A stretch of DNA of 7,458 bases from assembly GCA_039908285.1 (NCBI GenBank), contig JAMOBE010000136.1, forward strand, positions 1 through 7,458. Direction: 5' to 3'. Made by a program: the position numbers and the translations under genes. The stretch comes from JAMOBE01 sp039908285. Its GTDB lineage: Bacteria > Pseudomonadota > Alphaproteobacteria > Rhodospirillales > Rhodospirillaceae. Below, in pieces: positions 1 to 6,224 of the stretch (its first letter is position 1; each line of letters begins with the position of its first letter). The notes beneath the pieces were generated by a model, which worked only from the letters and a program-made list of their open reading frames with translations, had not been told where the DNA came from and searched no databases.

Positions 1-120
1 CCCTGACACGAAGGCCCCTGACACGAAGGCCCCTGACACGAAGGCCCCTGACACGAAGGCCCCTGACACGAAGGCCCCTGACACGAAGGCCCCTGACACG
101 AAGGCCCCTGACACGAAGGG
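1..120 (+). repeat. 15-bp tandem repeat, at least 8 copies, coding PDTKA
   Basis: The unit ccctgacacgaaggc occurs eight times head to tail with no interruption. The only difference is the last base of the eighth copy (g for c). The array begins at the window edge, so eight is a minimum. The unit length is a multiple of three and the array lies in the open frame of gene 1, encoding Pro-Asp-Thr-Lys-Ala. Copy number can therefore change without breaking the frame. The identity at synonymous positions points to recent expansion or ongoing homogenisation. Confidence 0.97.
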
Positions 121-1801
121 TAACGGAGCAAAAATCACTACGAAACTTTCGGGACAGGCCACACCAAAAACGGTCGACATCACTACAGTTCAGACCGCCA
201 TAGATGAAATGCTAACCCCATTTCATGATGGCATCAACGAATTGCGTGGCCCTCTGCTCAAGAGTAGCACAGATACCGCAAATGAATTGACATCTATCAG
301 GCTTGACCTGGAGAGACTGAAATGCACGACTGCCAATGGGCGGTTCGATGAAGGGACAAGAGGCTGTAAACCAGCGTCGCCTCCCGACGTCATGGATGGG
401 TTCATCGATCAGATTCCGATCTTGATCGTTGGTTCGCTGTCAGCGACGACCCTTCTCCTGTTGGCCTTTTGGAAACCAACAAGGAGCATGGAGAACGCTA
501 TCGATAAGGAGTTCGTTTATATCAACGAGAGAGTATCGACTCTGAACAGAGATTTGAACAGCAGGTTCTATGAACTCGCTCGCTCGTCATCGCCGACACA
601 GTCCTACGACGATCATAAAGACGCCATGTGTCGCATACTTTTCCCGTCCTCATCGCAGGGGGATAGGCACACGTGGAATGACGTCGAGGACGAGTGCGAG
701 GAGCTGGTTGCCCAGAATCGCGAAATGGGTTCCGTAATCGACCTTCTGAAAAGTCGATTCCCCAACGGAGACAGCCATGACGTGCTGAAAGAACTAGTCA
801 GCATATGGGATATACTTACCAAGACATGGCCAGACCTACGGCGTCAGCGCCCAATATATTCGTCCACAGGCCTACGGCCCGTGGACACGCCTTCGAGTCT
901 TGTGAAGAACTATCTTGATGATATGTCGGTGAAGATCAACAGCGCCGAGATCGTCCTTGGCGGTCTTCAGACTCACTTCCCATCGGATTTCTCACCCGAC
1001 GATCCGGCATCGGCGATTGCCACCATTGCCACGCGGACGCGTGAGGAATGGGAGACCGCGGATCGCGAGCGCAACACGGCCGCCATCATTGCCACGGCAG
1101 CACTCGGTCGCCTGAATCTCCCCCTGCCCGATATCGACGGCCCGGAGCGGGCGCAGGACTTCGCTGCGCGTCTCGCGAGCCAGGACCTTGGGTATCTGGG
1201 CATGACGCTGGTGGCCGGGCTCCTCGCCCGGTCATGGGCCGAGTGCAAGGCCGAGGCGGAGGACGCCGGGCGCACCGATGTCCTGCGCGCCCTGCAGGCA
1301 GACGCCGTTGGGGACGCCATGACCAGACTTTCCGAACGCATGGCGAGGATAAATTACGCCGATGACGATCGGAGCCGTTTCGCCACGGAAGTCTGGAGCA
1401 CCGTTCTGGAACCTTGCAACATGGAACGTGGACTTCTGCGAATCGTGCGCGGCAGTCTGTTGCTGGATGCCTATTTCCGCAACACGCCGGGGCTTCAGGC
1501 GATGCGCGAGGCCCTGGGCCAAGCCCGCGCGATCATCGCCTTCTGTTTCCGAATGGCCAATGGTCGGATTCTGGAGATACCGTTGCGCGTCCCTCTGCCG
1601 GAGGGATACGCGGTGGAGAAACAGAGCGGGCCGGAACTGCGGGCGTTGCCAGAGGTAAAACAGATGGTCAGTCCGCTGTTGAGGGACCCGACAAAGGCCG
1701 GACGATATGCCATCGACCTGCAGAGTCTTGGCTATGAACTTGGCGCCGAGCACAGACAGCCCGTCGCCCTGGTGATCAACCCTTCGGAATGGGCGGCGTA
1801 G
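2..1801 (+). CDS. Membrane protein with PDTKA repeats, one TM helix and helical C-terminal part (5' partial)
   Basis: I do not recognise the family. The frame is open from base 2 through the stop TAG at 1799-1801 (599 residues visible). The first in-window ATG at 209 is therefore probably not the start, which lies left of the window. Visible residues 1-39 are eight PDTKA-type pentapeptides (the last ends in G). A polar linker follows, then a heptad-like stretch (about 70-108). Next come two cysteines (108, 122), one hydrophobic helix (about 138-157, IPILIVGS...LLLLAFW) followed by KPTR, a second coiled-coil-like stretch (about 164-194) and a long helical region to the end. The positive residues just after the helix suggest that the C-terminus is cytoplasmic and the repeat side periplasmic. 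That would need an upstream signal or TM segment outside the window. Codon use and GC change near residue 320: the first part is about half GC, the rest much richer. Gene 2 follows after one base, so the two are likely cotranscribed. Confidence 0.85.
   Translation, partial: PDTKAPDTKAPDTKAPDTKAPDTKAPDTKAPDTKAPDTKGNGAKITTKLSGQATPKTVDITTVQTAIDEMLTPFHDGINELRGPLLKSSTDTANELTSIRLDLERLKCTTANGRFDEGTRGCKPASPPDVMDGFIDQIPILIVGSLSATTLLLLAFWKPTRSMENAIDKEFVYINERVSTLNRDLNSRFYELARSSSPTQSYDDHKDAMCRILFPSSSQGDRHTWNDVEDECEELVAQNREMGSVIDLLKSRFPNGDSHDVLKELVSIWDILTKTWPDLRRQRPIYSSTGLRPVDTPSSLVKNYLDDMSVKINSAEIVLGGLQTHFPSDFSPDDPASAIATIATRTREEWETADRERNTAAIIATAALGRLNLPLPDIDGPERAQDFAARLASQDLGYLGMTLVAGLLARSWAECKAEAEDAGRTDVLRALQADAVGDAMTRLSERMARINYADDDRSRFATEVWSTVLEPCNMERGLLRIVRGSLLLDAYFRNTPGLQAMREALGQARAIIAFCFRMANGRILEIPLRVPLPEGYAVEKQSGPELRALPEVKQMVSPLLRDPTKAGRYAIDLQSLGYELGAEHRQPVALVINPSEWAA
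413..472 (+). other. Predicted transmembrane helix in gene 1
   Basis: About 20 hydrophobic residues run from IPILIVGS to LLLLAFW. An acidic, uncharged-to-negative stretch (DVMDGFIDQ) precedes them and KPTR follows. This is the only clear membrane segment in the visible part of gene 1. By the positive-inside rule the following C-terminal region would be cytoplasmic. Confidence 0.8.
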
Positions 1802-1802
1802 A

Positions 1803-2774
1803 ATGATTGCTGACTTGCGCGGGGTAATCGCGGTATCGGTCATCCATGGTCTGCTTCTTCTGCTGATCCTGCTGGCGATCCCGGGGATCGCCAGCATCGG
1901 CGCCCCGACGATGGTGGCGGCGCCCGTCGCCGCCCCCCTGCCGCCCCGTGACCCGGAGGTCGTCAGGGCGCTGCCGGACCCGTCAGTGTTGCGCTCGGCG
2001 TCAGAGTACACCTCATGGGGGGGCAGGTTGTACGCGTCGCCCCCGGGGGTCGTGCAAATCGAGAAGGACCTCGAGCGTGACCTGATGGGGGTGATCAATG
2101 CGAAGCGCGTGACGCCGCTGACGCCACTGGAGCCCGAGGAGGGCTTCCAGCGCGCCGCCCGCATGCACGCCATCGACCAGGCGCTACGCGGGTTCGATAG
2201 CGACCTCGATCCCGAACTCCGCAACACCACCGATCGCGTTGCCGTCCTGCACCGGCGTTATGTGGGTCTGCCGGCAGGCTTCGGCCTGTCGCATGGTCAC
2301 GGCACCAGCGGCCTGCCATCCGCCGCGGAACTGGCCCGGGACCTGCTGGCCCAGCCCAACGCGGAGGAGGCCCTGGTGAGTCCCGAGAAGAGCGTCGCCA
2401 ATGCCCTCTACGGCCTCGGCATCGCCAGCCGCCTGGTTGGCGAGCAGCGCGTCTACCGCGTGTCCCTGATCGTCGGCCCGCGAGGAGCCATGCTGGCCGC
2501 GCCCCTGCCGCTGACCGCCCGCGTGGGGGACATCCCGAATCTCGCCTTCGACACGGCCGCAAGTGGAGGCGTCGCGCCACAGACATATGAGTTGTGGGAA
2601 CCGGAGAAGGGAACTACCGCCTTTAGCGGCGGCAGCACGACGGCTCCGCAGCCGTTCACCACGCCGGGCGTCTATCGCTTCAAGATGAACGCCCCCCCCC
2701 GGCCGGCTCCGGCGAAGGGCAAGGACGCAGCGCCGCCGTCGTGGTGGCGCGGCCCGGAGGTTACCGTCAAATGA
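1803..2774 (+). CDS. Membrane-anchored CAP/SCP-like domain protein
   Basis: 323 residues. The N-terminus (MIADLRG, then a hydrophobic stretch at about residues 7-29) is a signal anchor or signal peptide, so the rest should lie outside the cytoplasm. A Pro/Ala-rich linker (about 35-60) follows. Residues about 88-226 resemble the CAP (SCP/YkwD, cysteine-rich secretory protein) fold: a helix with VINAKR...PLTPLEPEE, then QRAARMHAIDQALRGF with the typical conserved His (H122), and finally YGLGIASR...VYRVSLIVG, like the GVGVA...VYWVQ strands of the family. The second conserved His is Asp-like here (FDSD), and neither the ENI nor the PGHR motif is clear, so any catalytic or metal-binding role is doubtful. 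Residues about 235-323 look like a beta-rich Ig-like tail ending in a Pro/Lys stretch. The start ATG is one base after the gene 1 stop, and the stop overlaps the gene 3 start. The CAP call is by eye; an unrelated periplasmic domain is possible. Confidence 0.8.
   Translation: MIADLRGVIAVSVIHGLLLLLILLAIPGIASIGAPTMVAAPVAAPLPPRDPEVVRALPDPSVLRSASEYTSWGGRLYASPPGVVQIEKDLERDLMGVINAKRVTPLTPLEPEEGFQRAARMHAIDQALRGFDSDLDPELRNTTDRVAVLHRRYVGLPAGFGLSHGHGTSGLPSAAELARDLLAQPNAEEALVSPEKSVANALYGLGIASRLVGEQRVYRVSLIVGPRGAMLAAPLPLTARVGDIPNLAFDTAASGGVAPQTYELWEPEKGTTAFSGGSTTAPQPFTTPGVYRFKMNAPPRPAPAKGKDAAPPSWWRGPEVTVK
1821..1889 (+). other. N-terminal signal anchor of gene 2 product
   Basis: Residues 7-29 are nearly all hydrophobic (GVIAVSVIHGLLLLLILLAIPGI), preceded by a short N-terminus with Arg6. 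This fits insertion with the N-terminus inside and the bulk of the protein outside. Small residues after it (ASIGAP, AAPVAA) leave open a cleavable signal peptide. Confidence 0.75.
2692..2700 (+). other. C9 homopolymer, in-phase slippery site near the end of gene 2
   Basis: In the gene 2 frame the tract reads GCC CCC CCC CGG, so C CCC CCC (2693-2699) fits the X XXY YYZ pattern of a -1 slippery heptamer. The -1 frame has its nearest upstream stop (TAG) at 2624-2626. From there it is open through the gene 2 stop region into the gene 3 frame. A gain of one C or a -1 slip would therefore give a gene 2-gene 3 fusion. Whether slippage occurs cannot be seen. A sequencing indel in the run is also possible. 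Confidence 0.5.
2756..2760 (+). promoter_or_regulatory. Shine-Dalgarno sequence that sets the gene 3 start
   Basis: GGAGG lies ten bases before ATG 2771. This favours ATG 2771, which overlaps the gene 2 stop as ATGA, over the upstream in-frame GTG at 2741 that lies before the ribosome binding site. ATG 2774 immediately follows and is a less well spaced alternative. Confidence 0.75.
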
Positions 2775-5700
2775 TGGATGGCACGAACGACACCCCCGAG
2801 GGGCTTCTCGAGAACGCGCGCCTTTTGATGCAGGGCGGCGCCGAGGAGCGGGCGAGCGCGGAGACCATGCTCCGCGGCCTGGAGGACCGCCATGCCGGCA
2901 CGGCCCATGCGGTCCAGGCCAGGACGCTGCTGAATGAAATCCGTGCCAGGGACAGGATGAACCAGACGCCCCCCCCACACCTGCTGCCCAGGCTTGCCCA
3001 TCTGACCGGCACCCTGGCTGGCCTCACCGACATCGACGATGGGCGCTGGGATGAGGTGATCGAAAGCCTGGCCGAGCCATCCATCGCCGACTATGCCGAG
3101 GATCTGACCGGACGGGCGGTCGACCGGCTGCTGCGCCAGTGCCCGGCCGCAGCGGAGACCGATATCGCCCGACTGCTGCGGGCGAGGACCCGGATCACCA
3201 ATATGGCGTATGTTCGCCGGAACCGTAAGCTCGACGACGCGGCCGACGGCCTGGCGCGCCGGACCCACGATCTGTGGTGTGACCTGCTGGAGGAACAGAC
3301 CAACGCGGCGGATTGGGCAAGCAAGCTCGACGCCGCCCGGGCCGCCCGCCGGGAACTCGACTCCCTCGAGAATGCTCTGGGCGGCGCCGCCAACACGCCA
3401 CGCGTCGAGAAACTGCGCACCGGGTTGGAACAGATCATCGGCCTGCTGGCCGGCCTGGCACTGGGGGAACGGGAGGTGGAGGAGGCGAACAGCGGAGGCT
3501 GGAGCGACATCCACGGGCTGGTCGGCGCCCTCGACGGCCTGCGCGGCCGCATGGCCCAGGCTTCTCTGGCCGGGCCGCTACGGACGAGGCTTGACGCCCT
3601 GATCGAGCGACGCAGCCGTGAGGTGGACGACTTTCTGGCTGTAACCGCCAGCGCCTGCACCACTCTGGACGAGGCCCGGGACTTCCAGAAACAGTTCTCT
3701 CTGCTGCCGTCCGCCTGGCAGGCCCACGAGAACGACGACTGGTACAAAACCCTGAACGAGACCTACCTTAGCCAGACCCGGACGGCGGCAAGAGTCTCCG
3801 GCGCCCGCGAACAGCTTCTTGAACTGATGCGCCGAATCGACAAGGACGGTGAGCACCTGCCACGGCCGATGGCGCGGATGCTGAAGGGGCTGCGATCGGC
3901 GGTCGACATGACTCTGGGGCTATGGGAGAGGTGCGACAACGGCATCCTGCTGTCCGAAACCGAGGAGGCGCCTGACGCCGGGGGCATCCCCGTGCCGCAG
4001 GGGTTGCAGGCACGCCTGCAGACGGGAATCGCGGCCCGCAAGGTGGTCGACCAGGTCCTTGCCGATCCCGCGCCGTCCCCGGACGTACGGGACCGTTTTC
4101 GCGACGTTGCCCGGCAATACCCGAACGATCCGGTCGTCCGCGAGGCCGAGGCCCACCTGGCGCTGAACGAATTCATCCGGATCGCCGACGAACAGCTTCG
4201 CACCTGGTCCATCGACGACTTCGTTGCCCAGTGCCGTGAGCACATGTCGCTGCTGCACGGGTCAGAAGCCATTCCCTACGGCACTCTCTCGCTGAACGCG
4301 CAGACACTCCAGGCGTTGGCGCGACTGCACGATTATCCGCCGATCACGGACATGCGGGCCGGCCGCACCTGGTACACGTCGTGGACCGACATCATCGCGC
4401 ACAACAAAACAGTGCTGAAAACCGTACCCATGGCCTTCCGCGATGCCATCGATGCCGAGGAGAAGCGCCGCCTCGACCAGTGGACGGCCGTCCTTGACAG
4501 CGACCTCAAGGCCGCACCGGACGCCAGAGCGTGCCATGAAGTTTCAACCGCCCTCAAGGACTTCAAGCACCCCCGCCTGCGCCTGCGCAGAAATGCCTTT
4601 GAACGTCGTGCCCTGCACCTCGACGTCGAGACGGCCCTGTCGGAGAAGAAGTGGCCAAAAGCGCAGACGATGATAGGCAAGATCGCCGCGCTTGATGAGG
4701 AAACGAGAGTCGTCGACCGTCTGCGCCTCCTTCTCCTCCTGGACCAGGCCCGCGCGACGGGCGGCATGGAGCCGGCTCGCGTCCTGCTGCAGCATTGGCC
4801 GGAGGTGCGGCACCATCTTCCCGACCAGGCGCCCACGCGACTGCTGGAGACCATAGAGGCGGCCTGGGAGGCCCATGCCGCCGATCAACTGCAGAGATTG
4901 TCCTCCCTTGCAACGCCTGCCATCATCGAGGAGGCTGGCGAAGCGACGGGACAACGACTGACAACCTGGAAATGGTGGCTTGACCTCGAGCCACGCCTGT
5001 TCACCCCCGACCTGTCCGCCGTGCGGGAGTTGTCCAAGCTGTACTTTAGGTGCGGCAGTCGACCGAGCCTGCATCGGCAGATGGAGCGACTGATCCGGCA
5101 TTGGCGTGATACCGGCAACCTGGTCATGCAGTCCTGGGCGAACATCGCTCTGGCGGCGGATCTCCCGTCCCTGGCCTCCACCTGCGCGGACGCCCAGGAA
5201 ACGCTGACCAGGAACAGCGTCACCGTGGCCAAGGATGTGCACCGATCGTTGGCGGATAATCCAGCCGTCACCCGCAGCCACGTGCAGGCGGCCCGTGCCG
5301 CGATCTTCGCCCTGCGCCAACCGTGGGACGACCTGCGGGCTTATCTGCTGGCCATCCCGCCGCCGCCCCCCCTGCCCGAGCAGCCCGCGGTCATCGACCA
5401 GGAACTGGCGTGGGTCGATGCCATCGGCGCCATCGTCGATACCGTGGAAATGCTCGAGGACGCCGACCTGCGCCAGCTCAGCCTGCGGGCCAAATGGAGA
5501 CAGGTCTGGGCCAGCTTCGATCAACGCGACCTGGAGCTGAAGCTGGTTATCGGTCTGCGTCAGCGTCTCGAGACGTTGAACCCCCTCTTCGAACTCCACA
5601 ACCTGTACCCCGGTTTCGCCACCGTCCTGGATCGCCTTGGCACCCCCGATACCCTCGACGAACACGGACTTCACGACCGGGCGATCGCTCACGCCGAGAA

Positions 5701-6109
5701 AATGATCGGGTTGCTGGAAAAGGCCGACATGCGGGGGCGACGTTTCTGGCGCGCCGTGTCGGCGGACGTCCAGCGGCTGCTCGCCGATGCCGACTCCTCG
5801 ATCGATCGCTCCGCCGAGTTCGACCTGGCCCTCACCCCCAACCTTCTGCGCCGGATGTCCGACGAGGATCGGCAGATGTACGAAACCATCCTCGCCCTGG
5901 AAGCGATGGTGGAGCCCGGATTCAGTCCCTCCAGCGGGCGCAGTTCCCAGGACGACTTCTTTCGCGCCCTGCCGATGACCGAGCCATCCACCCGGCGCGC
6001 CAGGCTTCGGTTCACCCGCTTCCGTGACCGCGACCGCATCGCCGCCGTTCTCAGGAGACCCGACGAACGACTGCCACGGTGGCTGCAGTCCCTCCACAAT
6101 ATCGCTTAG
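2771..6109 (+). CDS. Large helical protein of unknown function (1112 aa)
   Basis: I do not recognise this gene. From ATG 2771 the product has 1112 residues, with no signal peptide and no membrane helix, so it is probably cytoplasmic if translated on its own. Nearly the whole length is charged, Leu/Ala/Arg-rich sequence typical of alpha-helical solenoids. The first 65 residues (LLENARLLMQGG...AMLRGLEDRHAG pattern) look TPR-like, though I cannot define repeat boundaries. I see no P-loop, kinase, nuclease or protease motif. A five-proline run (IPPPPPLPEQP, residues about 862-872) separates an N-terminal part of about 860 residues from a C-terminal helical part. The last 60 residues are Arg-rich. 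Third codon positions are strongly G/C throughout, supporting real coding. The start overlaps the gene 2 stop (ATGA), implying translational coupling. A scaffold or adaptor role is only an inference from size and helicity. Confidence 0.85.
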   Translation: MMDGTNDTPEGLLENARLLMQGGAEERASAETMLRGLEDRHAGTAHAVQARTLLNEIRARDRMNQTPPPHLLPRLAHLTGTLAGLTDIDDGRWDEVIESLAEPSIADYAEDLTGRAVDRLLRQCPAAAETDIARLLRARTRITNMAYVRRNRKLDDAADGLARRTHDLWCDLLEEQTNAADWASKLDAARAARRELDSLENALGGAANTPRVEKLRTGLEQIIGLLAGLALGEREVEEANSGGWSDIHGLVGALDGLRGRMAQASLAGPLRTRLDALIERRSREVDDFLAVTASACTTLDEARDFQKQFSLLPSAWQAHENDDWYKTLNETYLSQTRTAARVSGAREQLLELMRRIDKDGEHLPRPMARMLKGLRSAVDMTLGLWERCDNGILLSETEEAPDAGGIPVPQGLQARLQTGIAARKVVDQVLADPAPSPDVRDRFRDVARQYPNDPVVREAEAHLALNEFIRIADEQLRTWSIDDFVAQCREHMSLLHGSEAIPYGTLSLNAQTLQALARLHDYPPITDMRAGRTWYTSWTDIIAHNKTVLKTVPMAFRDAIDAEEKRRLDQWTAVLDSDLKAAPDARACHEVSTALKDFKHPRLRLRRNAFERRALHLDVETALSEKKWPKAQTMIGKIAALDEETRVVDRLRLLLLLDQARATGGMEPARVLLQHWPEVRHHLPDQAPTRLLETIEAAWEAHAADQLQRLSSLATPAIIEEAGEATGQRLTTWKWWLDLEPRLFTPDLSAVRELSKLYFRCGSRPSLHRQMERLIRHWRDTGNLVMQSWANIALAADLPSLASTCADAQETLTRNSVTVAKDVHRSLADNPAVTRSHVQAARAAIFALRQPWDDLRAYLLAIPPPPPLPEQPAVIDQELAWVDAIGAIVDTVEMLEDADLRQLSLRAKWRQVWASFDQRDLELKLVIGLRQRLETLNPLFELHNLYPGFATVLDRLGTPDTLDEHGLHDRAIAHAEKMIGLLEKADMRGRRFWRAVSADVQRLLADADSSIDRSAEFDLALTPNLLRRMSDEDRQMYETILALEAMVEPGFSPSSGRSSQDDFFRALPMTEPSTRRARLRFTRFRDRDRIAAVLRRPDERLPRWLQSLHNIA
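2969..2976 (+). other. C8 homopolymer in gene 3
   Basis: Eight C in a row encode the Pro-Pro-Pro of TPPPH near residue 68 of gene 3. It is a second possible slippage site, 268 bases after the C9 tract in gene 2. An indel here would truncate gene 3 rather than create a fusion. Confidence 0.45.
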
Positions 6110-6224
6110 AGCGTGGCGAGCAATACCGTGGTAGATGTGATCATGCCGTCGAGGTAGCCGCCGGATGGCCGGTGTGCTATGAGTTCCGCGGACAACCACC
6201 AGAGAAGCGAGGCGGTCCGCGCCG
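6110..6224 (+). promoter_or_regulatory. Intergenic region before rpn with possible leader hairpin
   Basis: These 115 bases separate gene 3 from the rpn gene and would have to hold any separate rpn promoter. I see no convincing -35/-10 pair. The last part contains 7-base arms cgcggac (6187-6193) and gtccgcg (6215-6221), which can pair around a 21-base loop holding the purine-rich stretch agagaagcgagg (6201-6212), the likely ribosome binding site. Spacing from gagg to the ATG is 12 bases, so the site is weak. Confidence 0.3.

Noticed and set aside
1..120. CRISPR array or plasmid iterons
   Set aside because: The 15-bp units abut with no spacers and lie in frame within gene 1, so a coding minisatellite explains them.
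1232..2230. 332-codon open frame on the minus strand across the gene 1/gene 2 junction
   Set aside because: It spans two coupled + strand genes and shows low-complexity Arg/Ser-rich sequence with no domain pattern.
2741..2770. GTG start for gene 3 at 2741
   Set aside because: It precedes the GGAGG at 2756-2760, while ATG 2771 is ten bases after that site and overlaps the gene 2 stop.
6107..6113. TAGAGCG at the gene 3 stop as a remnant of the right-end palindrome
   Set aside because: Only seven bases match and there is no partner arm nearby; chance is sufficient.
4544..6199. 551-codon open frame on the minus strand opposite gene 3
   Set aside because: High third-position GC on the + strand commonly leaves the complementary frame open. 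It shows no recognisable motif, and gene 3 on the + strand fits the operon and has a good ribosome binding site.
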